A DNA stretch of 50,391 nucleotides from an uncultured Clostridia bacterium (GTDB lineage: Bacteria; Bacillota; Clostridia; TANB77; CAG-508): NCBI GenBank assembly GCA_947623555.1, contig CANQGW010000007.1, positions 1-50,391 on the forward strand, read 5' to 3'. Each line of letters begins with the position of its first letter. The first letter of the stretch is position 1. Position numbers and translations under genes: made by a program. Below are positions 27,108 through 35,956 of the stretch, piece after piece. A model generated the notes under the pieces. It was not told the origin of the DNA and made no database searches. It saw nothing but the letters and a program-made list of their open reading frames with translations.

Positions 27108-30100
27108 TTAATCAGTTAATACGAAAGAAGGATCATAACCACCGATTATCACATCAAATGTATCAAAATCTGCTGAATAACCTTCTTTATAATTTATTTT
27201 AATCTTTATAGAAAATAATTCTCTTTTTTCATAAAATTGTCTATGCGTAATAGTATCTTTATCTATTCCGACCTTGTTTAATACTTCATTAAAATCACCT
27301 AATAAATCACTTGCAACACTTATATAGTTGCTTTCTGTAATTTCAGACTTACTTTCTACGTCATTAACTATTAATTTGAATGATTTTATTTTATCTTCTT
27401 TTAAGAATTTCCCTAAAGCATCATTTAATCCAGTTCCTTTTCCTCCTAAAAAGCCAATACCAGAAGTAATTGGAGCCGAGAATGTTTGATCATCCATTGG
27501 TTTTGGATCTGCTGCTCTATCTAAATTCCATCCAATAGTTAATGTATTTCCTTGAGGTGTTACTTTATATAATTTTACTTTTGCAGCATATGTTTTTGCT
27601 AAATTTTCTATGTCTACCCAATTCATAAATCTTATTTCAAATGTATCTGATTTATTTGCTTCATCCCATACTGCTGTTTCAGCATTTAATACTGCTTTTA
27701 CTGTAATTGTTTTACCAATTAACCCAGAAAAAGTTAAACTATCTAAATCTTCTGATATAGTAGATGTTCTAGAAACTGTTTGAGGTTGTGTTGTTAATGC
27801 TGTAAATAAATTAGTAATAGCATCATTATTATCTTCATGTTCATCATCTATATAAAAGTCATAAGTTTTTGTATTATATGTGATTTGAATTTTTTCTACT
27901 TCTTCATTAGATAAACCTGTTTTAAATACTTTTGATAAAGCAGTATTTGTTAGTAAATCACTTACTTTTGCACCACTAGCATTTTTAACACTTATTGTAA
28001 TTTTGTCATTTTCTCCACTGTTATCTACTTTAGTAGAAAAGCCTTTTTCTTCAATTTTACCTTCTCCATCACCTAATGCTTTTTCTATCTTTTCATCTGC
28101 ATTAAATACTTTGTACCACTCTGCTGTTAATTCCACATCTTTTAATACTGGTTCTTCAAAAGTATATTCTTCACCACTTTCTGCATCTACCCAACGTTTA
28201 AATTGATATTTTCTTCCTGTATCGTCTACTTTGCTTGGTGCTTTAGTAGGTTTTACTGCGTTTTCTCCTGGTTCTACAAGCTCTGGAGTAGGTGCATTTG
28301 TTGGTGTACCTTCACCTAAATTAAATTTTACCTCTGGGTCTGATTCAAATTTAACTGTATATGTTTCTTCATTTTTATTATTTTCTTGTTTTACACCATT
28401 TGCTAAAGTGATTTTAATTTCAAATTCCTTACCTACTAAATCTCCATTTGTGGCACTTTCAAGAGTTTTGTTTTCTCCTAGCACTTTTACAAGCCATTCT
28501 GATAATTTTTGTGTATTTCCACCTTGTTGAGTTATTTCTAAAGCATCAACTTTTGATGGCTCTGCCTCTTTATATGTTACCGATATTTTAGAAAAGTCGC
28601 CATATAATGATGTTAAATCAGTCATTACTTTTGCAAGTACTTCTGTTAATTTCGTTTGTCTATTTTTCATTTTTAATGTTACTTCATGTTCATTTGTTTC
28701 TTCTCCATAAGTTACCTCATAAGTATCTTTAACTTTTTCTAATAATGCTTTTGTTGTAGTTTCTACATTTACTATTTTTTCAAATTTGACTGTATAACTT
28801 TCTTTTTCTCCTTCTTTTAGTACTGCTATTTCTGGGTCAAGAATTGGTGTAATTGTTAAACTTTTTCCTTTTAATTCATCCAATGTTGCTGTCTCATATT
28901 TATTATCTCCTAATATTTTGTTTAGCAATGCTTTAGCGCTATCTTTTATAGATTGTGCTGTAGCATTTTTTAAATCAAATTCATATGGTGATTCATCTGG
29001 TTCTAGACCATCATCATAATCAATGCTAAATCCGTTAACTCCTTCTTGTTCTGTTAAAGCTTTAAGCATTTCTTCAATTAAGCCAGTTCCTTTAATTGCA
29101 GATATACTGGTGTCTCCATCTAATATATCTACTGTAATATTTCCTTCATTTTGTGACATAGTAAATTGTTTATTTAATTCTGTTTTTGTTTTGTAATTTT
29201 CAAGTGCTTCTGTTATATATTTTTCAATTTCTACTTCATTTGGTTCTGTAAATGTAACTGTATATTTTCCGTCTTGACCATCTTCAAATACTGCTTTTGT
29301 TGGGTCTAATACTATTTGTACATCTAATGTTTTATTAACTAAATCTCCTAATGTTGCTTCTTCATAAGTTGAAGTACCTGCTACCTTTGCGATTAGTTCT
29401 TTTACTTGAAGTACTATATCAGTTATATCTTTGAATTCATATGGTGTTCCATCAAATGTGACAACTACTTTTTCTACTTTGTCATCATTTAACCCTGCCA
29501 TAACTGCTCCTAACAATCCCGTTTTTGAACCTTCAATACCTTCTGATATCTTTTCATCTTTCTTAATTATAACCATATTTACGTTTTCAGTTTTGCCGTC
29601 AAAGAATAATCTAAAGTCTTTTCTTGCAGAAGCATCATCTTCTTTATCATAACCTAATTCTTTAAGTTTTTTTGATATTTCTTCGTCTGAATTTACTTTT
29701 TCTACTTTTGAAAATGTAATTTTATATTTTCCGTTTTGTCCTTCTACAAATCTAGCTTCATCACTGTTTAGTGTTATTTCAACTTCTAGTTCTTTCTTAC
29801 CAACACTTCCATTTAATAGATCACTTAATTTTGGATCTTCATTGCCATATTCTTTTCCAGTAACTTCTTTTATAAGTTTTTTAATTTCATCTGCTACTTT
29901 TTTAGTTGCTTCACCACTAGTCAAAGTTTCATTATTTAAAGTAACAGTCGTACCATTACAAGAAACTTTAATTTCTTTTATTTTTTTATCTGTTAGTGCT
30001 TGAACTATTGCACTAGGAATACCTGTTCCGGTTATGCTTGATATAGGTTCAGTATCATTTACTATACCAAAGTTTACTGTTCCGTCTACTTCTTCTGCAC

Positions 30101-31766
30101 TTGGTGTAAATGTTACTGTAAAGTCATCTCTACTAGCTCCTGGTAATTCTGCTAATACATTATCAATGTATTCATTTACATCAACTTTTTCTAATTCAAT
30201 AAATTCTACTGTATATTTTCCGTCTTGGCCATCTGCAAATACAGCTTTTGTTGGGTCTAATACTATTTGTACACCTAATGAATTACCTACTAAATCTTCT
30301 AATGTTGCGTCATCATACGTTTTACCTGTAACTTCCGCAATTAGGTCTTTTACTTTTTGAACTAATTGGGTTGCATCTTTAAATTCATATGGTGTTCCAT
30401 TAAATGTAACTACTACTTTTTGCACTTTTTCATCTTGTAATGCTGTCATTAATTTTGCCATAAGTGTTGTTCTAGTTCCTTCTACACCTGTTGAAATTAA
30501 TTCTTGATCCTTAGCCACTTTGAATGTAACTTTTCCACTTGTTTCGTCAAAGAATAATTTGAAGTCATCTCTTTGAGTATAATCTTTAAGAGCTTCTGTT
30601 ATTTGTTTATCACTATTTACTTTTTCTAATACTGCAAATGTAACTGTATATTTTCCGGTTTGTGGTGTGCTTGTTCCTTCTTTGTTTGCAAATTTTGCAG
30701 TTTCTTCATTTATTTTTACTTCTGCTTTAAAAGATTTATTTGCTAAATCATTTAATGTTATACTTGCTAAACCTTCTCCATCAACAGATTTGCCCGTTAA
30801 ATCAGCTATCATTTCAACCGCTTGTTGATATACGTTTGTACCTTTTGAGAATGTTTTTGTCACTTGCACAGCATCTTTTGTATAAGTAACATTTATATAT
30901 TCAATTCCTGGTCTTTTTAATGCTTCTTCTATTGCATTAATAACACCAGTTCCAGCTATTGCTGCTATGCTTTGATCACCGTTTACAATACCAAATGTAA
31001 TATTTTCTCCGTCTTGTACAATAGTAAAATCTGTTCTATTTGCATTATTTTCAATTGTTCCTAAAATGTATTTATCTACATCTATAACTTCCATCCATTT
31101 TGCAAAAAATACTGTGTCTTGTGTAATTACTTGGTTTTTTACATCATCTATACTAACATCTTTTACTTTTCCATCTGGCGTTGCCATTACCCAGCCAGTT
31201 AACTCATAGTTTTCTCTTGTAGGCATTGTTACTGTTCCTACTGTTTTTCCTTTTTCTACTTCCTTACTGCTTAATATTTTTTGTTCTTCACCACTTACAA
31301 AAAATACATTATATTTTGTAACTGGTTCTGCTGGCTTTTCTAGTTCTGGCGCTTGTTGTCCTTTCTTTAATACGTTATCTACATACCATATACTCATTGG
31401 TAATTTTGGACTTACTTTTTTTGTTGCCTTTCCATTTACATATTCGTACCATTCTCCAAATGTATATGTGTACATTTTTGGGTATGTATAATCTTTTATT
31501 GATTTATTATTGTTTTCTGATAGATATATTGCTAGGTCGTTTGCTCCTGCTATTGCTGCTTTTTCTCCTGTTACTACTACTCCTGGTGTGAATTTGCTTT
31601 TTCCTATTACTATTGTTCCATCTTTTATTTGATATGTGTCTTTGTTACTGCCTGATTCTACATTTTCCTTTAGATTATTTGTAGCAGCTTTTACTGGAAT
31701 TGTTATTGCTACAATAGCTAATATTATTAAGCTTATTGTTAATAACTGTTTTATTCCTTTTTTCAT
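27108..31766 (-). CDS. Giant secreted repeat protein, right copy
   Basis: 1552 residues. The signal peptide ends near PVKAA (residue about 28). An InlB-like unit lies at about 150-225 and a second near 1150-1215 (YQFKRWVDAESGEEYTF). In between and after are about eight copies of a roughly 155-residue module. The module starts VDKYILGTIENN, VNSDKQITEALK, VDVNEYIDNVLA, VNSDEEISKKLK, VEIEKYITEALE, VETTTKALLEKV, FNADEKIEKALG or VDIENLAKTYAA. Typically it contains an ISAIKGTGLIEEMLKAL segment and ends GKYTVTFxxLEKV. The same module occurs in the 1638-residue paralog, but the beta-helix region of that protein is absent here. No sorting signal or C-terminal helix. It follows the membrane Ig-like protein gene by 24 bases. 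Function is inferred only as a secreted surface or matrix protein. Confidence 0.8.
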   Translation of the reverse strand: MKKGIKQLLTISLIILAIVAITIPVKAATNNLKENVESGSNKDTYQIKDGTIVIGKSKFTPGVVVTGEKAAIAGANDLAIYLSENNNKSIKDYTYPKMYTYTFGEWYEYVNGKATKKVSPKLPMSIWYVDNVLKKGQQAPELEKPAEPVTKYNVFFVSGEEQKILSSKEVEKGKTVGTVTMPTRENYELTGWVMATPDGKVKDVSIDDVKNQVITQDTVFFAKWMEVIDVDKYILGTIENNANRTDFTIVQDGENITFGIVNGDQSIAAIAGTGVINAIEEALKRPGIEYINVTYTKDAVQVTKTFSKGTNVYQQAVEMIADLTGKSVDGEGLASITLNDLANKSFKAEVKINEETAKFANKEGTSTPQTGKYTVTFAVLEKVNSDKQITEALKDYTQRDDFKLFFDETSGKVTFKVAKDQELISTGVEGTRTTLMAKLMTALQDEKVQKVVVTFNGTPYEFKDATQLVQKVKDLIAEVTGKTYDDATLEDLVGNSLGVQIVLDPTKAVFADGQDGKYTVEFIELEKVDVNEYIDNVLAELPGASRDDFTVTFTPSAEEVDGTVNFGIVNDTEPISSITGTGIPSAIVQALTDKKIKEIKVSCNGTTVTLNNETLTSGEATKKVADEIKKLIKEVTGKEYGNEDPKLSDLLNGSVGKKELEVEITLNSDEARFVEGQNGKYKITFSKVEKVNSDEEISKKLKELGYDKEDDASARKDFRLFFDGKTENVNMVIIKKDEKISEGIEGSKTGLLGAVMAGLNDDKVEKVVVTFDGTPYEFKDITDIVLQVKELIAKVAGTSTYEEATLGDLVNKTLDVQIVLDPTKAVFEDGQDGKYTVTFTEPNEVEIEKYITEALENYKTKTELNKQFTMSQNEGNITVDILDGDTSISAIKGTGLIEEMLKALTEQEGVNGFSIDYDDGLEPDESPYEFDLKNATAQSIKDSAKALLNKILGDNKYETATLDELKGKSLTITPILDPEIAVLKEGEKESYTVKFEKIVNVETTTKALLEKVKDTYEVTYGEETNEHEVTLKMKNRQTKLTEVLAKVMTDLTSLYGDFSKISVTYKEAEPSKVDALEITQQGGNTQKLSEWLVKVLGENKTLESATNGDLVGKEFEIKITLANGVKQENNKNEETYTVKFESDPEVKFNLGEGTPTNAPTPELVEPGENAVKPTKAPSKVDDTGRKYQFKRWVDAESGEEYTFEEPVLKDVELTAEWYKVFNADEKIEKALGDGEGKIEEKGFSTKVDNSGENDKITISVKNASGAKVSDLLTNTALSKVFKTGLSNEEVEKIQITYNTKTYDFYIDDEHEDNNDAITNLFTALTTQPQTVSRTSTISEDLDSLTFSGLIGKTITVKAVLNAETAVWDEANKSDTFEIRFMNWVDIENLAKTYAAKVKLYKVTPQGNTLTIGWNLDRAADPKPMDDQTFSAPITSGIGFLGGKGTGLNDALGKFLKEDKIKSFKLIVNDVESKSEITESNYISVASDLLGDFNEVLNKVGIDKDTITHRQFYEKRELFSIKIKINYKEGYSADFDTFDVIIGGYDPSFVLTD

Positions 31767-31790
31767 ACTTCTTCTTCTCCCCTTTCTTTT

Positions 31791-33104
31791 TTAGTTTCCT
31801 TTTACATTTGAAACTGATTTTATTGTACTTCTTACAAACATTGCTCCACTTGCTGGTATGCTTATTGTTTTACTTGTTCCGCCTATACTTGTTAGTGTTG
31901 CTGTTCCTGATACATGTTGTTTCTTTGAATTTATTATATATAGCATATATTGGTCTGCTGAACTTTCTTTTATTTCTACCCATTCATAGCTATATGTTTC
32001 TTTTACTGTTATTGTTACACTCGCTGTTTTTGATCCATCTGCTGTTGTTACTGTTATTGTTACTGTTCCTCCACTTACTGCTTTTACGTTTCCATTTCCA
32101 TCTACTGTTGCTACTGATGGGTTACTGCTTTTCCATGTTACTTTCTTATTGCTAGCATTACTTGGACTTACTGTTGCTGTTAACTTTAAGCTTTGACCTA
32201 CTGTTAAGTCTTTTGCTCCACTTATTTTTACACTTGTTACTTTTACTGTTTTTGGTTTTGTACTACTTGTTTGTTTTGCTTTTACTGTTACTTTATAACT
32301 TGCTGTTTTTCCATTTGTTGCTTTTGCTGTTATTGTTGCTGTCCCTGCTTTTATTCCTTTCACATTTCCATACCTATCTACTGTTGCTACTTTACTATTG
32401 CTACTACTCCATGTTACACTTTTATTTGTTGCATTACTTGGGTTTACTGTCGCTGTTAGCCTTATTGTGCTTCCTACTGTTACTGCTTTTTCTCCACTTA
32501 TTCTTACACTTGTTACTGCTACATCTTTTGCCTTTTCTTTAGATACTGTTACTTCACATGTTGCTGTATAGTTTCCATCTTCGGTTGTTACTGTTACTGT
32601 GGCTGTTCCTGCTTTTAATGCCTTTACATTTCCATACTCATCTACTGTTACTACACTTTCATCACTTGATGTCCATATTAATTTTTGATTTGTTGCATTC
32701 TCTGGCTCTATTGTTGCTAATAATTTGTCTGCTCCATTTACTGATAATTTTAGGCTTGTTACATTTAAACTTACTCCGCTTACTGGTGTTGTTGCTACTC
32801 CTTCTACTGCCCAGCCTGCTTCTAATGTCATGTCTTGTTTTACTGGCAAGTCAAAGTCATATAGTTCTTCATTGTAGTACCAGCCTCCAAATATGTAGCC
32901 TTCCCTTGTTGGGTCTTCTGGCTTTTCAAGCTTTTCATTTTCTTTTACAGTTACAGATGCTACTTCGCTTCCTCCATTACTGTCAAATGTTATTTTATAT
33001 TCCTTTTTCATAAATAATAATAATAGTAGTAATATAAGAAAAAGTAATATAATTACTGCTACTATAATCGCTGCTTTCTTCTTTTTTTGTTGTTCTTTTT
33101 CCAT
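31791..33104 (-). CDS. Membrane-anchored InlB/Big_2 Ig-like surface protein, right copy
   Basis: 437 residues. The N-terminal membrane helix (about 11-32) and InlB B repeat (about 34-93) are almost identical to the left copy. Three Big_2 domains follow (about 100-190, 195-275, 285-365), so it has one fewer than the left copy and lacks the Thr/Gln/Pro linker. The C-terminus (about 366-437) is unrelated to that of the left copy. Domain two is nearly the same in both proteins, as expected after a tandem duplication followed by loss or gain of Ig domains. GGAAGGAGAAAAATTATA precedes the ATG. Probably extracellular, held by the N-terminal helix. Confidence 0.85.
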   Translation of the reverse strand: MEKEQQKKKKAAIIVAVIILLFLILLLLLLFMKKEYKITFDSNGGSEVASVTVKENEKLEKPEDPTREGYIFGGWYYNEELYDFDLPVKQDMTLEAGWAVEGVATTPVSGVSLNVTSLKLSVNGADKLLATIEPENATNQKLIWTSSDESVVTVDEYGNVKALKAGTATVTVTTEDGNYTATCEVTVSKEKAKDVAVTSVRISGEKAVTVGSTIRLTATVNPSNATNKSVTWSSSNSKVATVDRYGNVKGIKAGTATITAKATNGKTASYKVTVKAKQTSSTKPKTVKVTSVKISGAKDLTVGQSLKLTATVSPSNASNKKVTWKSSNPSVATVDGNGNVKAVSGGTVTITVTTADGSKTASVTITVKETYSYEWVEIKESSADQYMLYIINSKKQHVSGTATLTSIGGTSKTISIPASGAMFVRSTIKSVSNVKGN

Positions 33105-33215
33105 TATAATTTTTCTCCTTCCTTTTATTTTTATATTAAAATGTGATTTCTAACGATGCCTTTTCTTATATCACCTCCCAAATATAAATTAACTTTAATT
33201 TGTTAAAAAACACGA

Positions 33216-33255
33216 AAAGGATGAGGATACCTATAACGGTTCTTCCTCATCCTTT
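33216..33255 (-). terminator. Attenuator-type hairpin in the right leader
   Basis: AAAGGATGAGGA and TCCTCATCCTTT form a perfect 12-bp stem around a 16-base loop; TCGTGTTTTTT follows. The TAG of the leader ORF (33231-33233) is in the loop. The arms 33177-33195 and 33256-33280 form an outer stem around it. Confidence 0.7.
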
Positions 33256-33365
33256 AAGTTAATTTTATATTTATTTTGGGCACAAGAAAAAACTCTTCTT
33301 GTAAGAAGATTAGCTCTCTCTCTCTCTCTCTCTCTCTCTACGGCTGCAACGGTTTCAAGTTTCAT
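33231..33365 (-). CDS. Leader peptide with (Glu-Arg)n repeat, right copy
   Basis: 44 codons: MKLETVAAV, four Glu-Arg pairs, ANLLTRRVFSCAQNKYKI, NLKDEEEPL. AAAGAGG lies upstream of the ATG. Compared with the left copy the repeat is three dinucleotide units shorter, so the reading frame downstream is unchanged. With one unit more than 13 (n=14) the stop would be TAA at the base of the hairpin. With two more (n=15) it would be TAA directly after the tract. The reverse strand also has an open frame across the tract, but no ribosome site. Role inferred as a length-sensitive attenuator for the downstream operon. Confidence 0.65.
   Translation of the reverse strand: MKLETVAAVERERERERANLLTRRVFSCAQNKYKINLKDEEEPL
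33314..33339. repeat. Dinucleotide tract (CT)13 / (GA)13
   Basis: An uninterrupted 26-base tract inside the right leader ORF. See the 16-unit tract at 26569-26600. Confidence 0.95.
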
Positions 33366-33401
33366 AACATCAACCTCTTTTTATTTTCTTTCCCTTCTTT
33401 T

Positions 33402-33431
33402 ATTTTACACTATACTATTTACAAAAGTCAA
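33402..33431 (-). promoter_or_regulatory. Promoter of the right surface operon
   Basis: TTGACT (33426-33431), 18 bases and TAAAAT (33402-33407) on the minus strand, 30 bases after the queA stop. Confidence 0.75.
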
Positions 33432-33460
33432 TTCTTTTCTACATTATTTTATAATTTTTG

Positions 33461-34527
33461 TCATTTAATTAGCATTGCATCTCCAAAACTAAAAAAGCGA
33501 TATTTTTTATCTACAGCTTCTTTATAGGCTTTCATTATAAAGTCTTTTCCTGCGAGTGCAGATACTAGCATAATTAAAGTAGATTCTGGCAAATGAAAAT
33601 TAGTAATTAAGGCATCTAAACATTTAAATTTATAGCCTGGATAAATAAAAATATTGGTATCACCTTCTATTTCTTTTACCATTCCATTTTCATCTGCTAC
33701 TGATTCTAATACCCTACAAGATGTTGTGCCAACTGCTATAACTCTGTGACCTTCTCTTTTTGCTTTGTTTATTTTTTCTGCATCTTCTTGTTTTATATAA
33801 AAATGTTCTGAATGCATATCATGCTGTTCAACATTTTCTACTTTAACGGGTCTAAATGTTCCGTATTCCAACATGAAGTGTTACATTTGCTACTTCTACA
33901 TTCTTTTGTTTTAACTTTTCAAATAGTTCTTCTGTAAAGTGTAAACCTGCTGTTGGTGCAGCACTTGAACCTTCATATTTAGCATAAACTGTTTGATAAC
34001 GATCTTTTTCATCTAATTTTTCATGTATATATGGTGGTAGTGGCATTAAGCCTATTTCATTTAATATTTCATTAAATATTCCGTCATATTCAAATAATAC
34101 TTTTCTATTACCGTGAGTCTAATTTTTCTAATATTTCTGCCTTTAATAATGGCTTTTCTATGTACGGTTTTCCATCTTCTTTATGTTTTATTTGCCCAAA
34201 TGTTACTTTTGCACCTGGCATCAATTTTTTACCTGGTCTTACCATAACTTCCCAAGTATTTCCTTCTAATTGCTTTAATAAAAGAAATTCTACATTGGCA
34301 TAAGTTTCTTCTTTTACTCCATAAAGCCTTGCTGGAATTACTTTTGTATTGTTTCTAACTATACAGTCTCCTGGTTGTAAATAGTCTAATATGTCTTTAA
34401 AAATTTTATGTTCTATTGTTTTAGTTTTTCTGTCTAATACCATTAACTTTGACTCATCTCTATTTTTTATTGGAACTTGCGCTATTAGCTCTTTTGGTAA
34501 GTCATAGTTAAATTCTGATACTTTCAT
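33461..34527 (-). CDS. queA: QueA epoxyqueuosine-tRNA synthase step enzyme, two +1 shifts
   Basis: S-adenosylmethionine:tRNA ribosyltransferase-isomerase, which acts after Tgt to make epoxyqueuosine. Three frame segments (34527-34114, 34112-33864, 33862-33461) join to a normal 354-residue protein if one C is skipped at 34113 and one at 33863. Frame 0 at the sites reads GAC TCA CGG TAA and GGA ATA CGG AAC ATT TAG. Skipping gives [12 protein letters not shown] and LHVGIGTFRPVK, both expected for QueA. Other family motifs are intact: [53 protein letters not shown]. No other damage is present, which argues against a dead gene. The surface island starts directly downstream. Confidence 0.9.
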
Positions 34528-34568
34528 TTTTCAACCTTTGCTCCTTTTAATTTTTTGTATTTTTATAA

Positions 34569-35933
34569 TTAAACTGTATTTTCATTCTTTGAAAAATATG
34601 TAAATAGTTTTCCTATTCTTCCACATAAACTTCTAATAATTTCTATAATATTTTCAGGTTCTTTAAATGCATTTACCTGTGTACTATATATAAAATTACT
34701 CTTATTAACTGGTTTATATGAATATATTTGGCTTGGAAGCCCAATTTTTGTTCCATTATAGCTAATATTGCAGTTCATATAATCTGCATACCACTTTTTT
34801 AAACCTTCTGTTCCTTCTTCTTTATAACCATATTGCTTATAATCATGAAGATTTGGTATTTCATATCCATATTCCTTTGCATTGCGTTCTAGAGTATGCA
34901 GAAACTCATGAATAAATACTTCTTCTGGGAATGTATTGTATGCATAGTTAAAGTTATATACATAATTTTCTTCATCATCTGGCATACGAATATTTGAAAA
35001 GCCTATTCCGAAATAGTCCATTCCTCCAAGTCCTACCCAGTCATTCAGTAAAGCGTCGTTTCCTTTTTGTTTGTCTGCCATACGAAATGCAACATATATA
35101 TGGTCATATTCGTTTTCTTTTATATAGCTATCAATGTAATCCCCTACATCATTTTCTGAAACATAATAGCTATTCTCCTCATCATAAGAAAGAGTAGTTA
35201 TTGGGTCTAATATAGTATAAGTTTCACATTCTACAGTCATTTTATTTTTACTAATTTGTGATATAGATGATGAAAATCTTTGTAAATTTGCTTTTACATT
35301 GGCAATGTCATTGTTATTCATTTGCAATTTAACATGCTCTGATTTTCCATTAATATTAACATTTACATCTATATTAGGGAAAATAAAACATGCCATTTTC
35401 CATTTAGTATTTCCGCTTACTGATCCAGTTTCCATTTTTATATCAGAAAACCAAGCTTTGCCTTTTGACTTTTCTTGATAACCTCCTAGCCTAAAACCTA
35501 CATTTACTTTTGTTCTATTTTTAGAATTAAAGTAAAATGTAAGTTCTTGCCAGTCTGAAGTTCCTGATATTGTTTTTGACCTTTCTGTACTTCCATTGAT
35601 ACTTATATGCGCACCACCAGATTTTGTGTCATTTAAGTTTTGCACGTTCTCTACTTTTACCTTGCATGTTACTTTGTATGGCGTATTTGGCAATACAGAA
35701 ATTTCTTCTGAAAACATAGCATCATTATAGTCTGTATTTTCAACTTTATAGCTACTTTGTTTAGAACATTTTATTTTATTGTCTCTAGTAAATTTAGTTA
35801 TTCCAACCTCACTTACGTTTTTTTCAAAATCATTGTAATTATAGTTTCTATATACTATATATATTACAATAATGCCTATTATTATAGTTACTAGCGAAAA
35901 AATTCTTTTACCTATAGATTTTTTCTTCTGCAT
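34569..35933 (-). CDS. Membrane-anchored metalloprotease-like protein
   Basis: 454 residues. An N-terminal membrane helix (about 10-28) is followed by a beta-rich domain (about 50-185) with a pattern like the CBM4/9-type or galactose-binding jelly roll (PYKVTCKVKVENVQ, DWQELTFYFNSKNR, GKAWFSDIKME). The second half (about 190-400) has an HExxH zinc site, FIHEFLHTLERNAKEYG, near residue 340, followed by IPNLHDYKQYGY, which may provide a third ligand. The last 40 residues are basic. Family not recognised; a surface peptidase is the best guess. It lies between ileS and queA, 41 bases before the queA ATG, and is probably co-transcribed. Confidence 0.6.
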   Translation of the reverse strand: MQKKKSIGKRIFSLVTIIIGIIVIYIVYRNYNYNDFEKNVSEVGITKFTRDNKIKCSKQSSYKVENTDYNDAMFSEEISVLPNTPYKVTCKVKVENVQNLNDTKSGGAHISINGSTERSKTISGTSDWQELTFYFNSKNRTKVNVGFRLGGYQEKSKGKAWFSDIKMETGSVSGNTKWKMACFIFPNIDVNVNINGKSEHVKLQMNNNDIANVKANLQRFSSSISQISKNKMTVECETYTILDPITTLSYDEENSYYVSENDVGDYIDSYIKENEYDHIYVAFRMADKQKGNDALLNDWVGLGGMDYFGIGFSNIRMPDDEENYVYNFNYAYNTFPEEVFIHEFLHTLERNAKEYGYEIPNLHDYKQYGYKEEGTEGLKKWYADYMNCNISYNGTKIGLPSQIYSYKPVNKSNFIYSTQVNAFKEPENIIEIIRSLCGRIGKLFTYFSKNENTV

Positions 35934-35956
35934 ATATTTTCCTCCATATATTTTAT

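Larger units (their letters stand above)
26941..33431 (-). repeat. Tandem surface module, right copy
   Basis: Same order of elements as 19382-26693, from the leader promoter at 33426-33431 to the tgt remnant. The two copies differ mainly in the number of Ig-like domains and of the internal repeats of the giant protein. Confidence 0.8.

Noticed and set aside
33276-33527. Plus-strand ORF of 83 codons across the CT tract (Leu-Ser repeats)
   Set aside because: It has no ribosome site and overlaps the promoter and end of queA. The minus-strand ORF has a start site, conserved flanks and a frame kept in both copies.
33461-34527. queA as a plain pseudogene
   Set aside because: All motifs are intact and both breaks are the same one-base type at CGG, as in the ylbF-family gene. 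Random decay would give varied lesions. Sequencing error is not excluded and is listed as a test.
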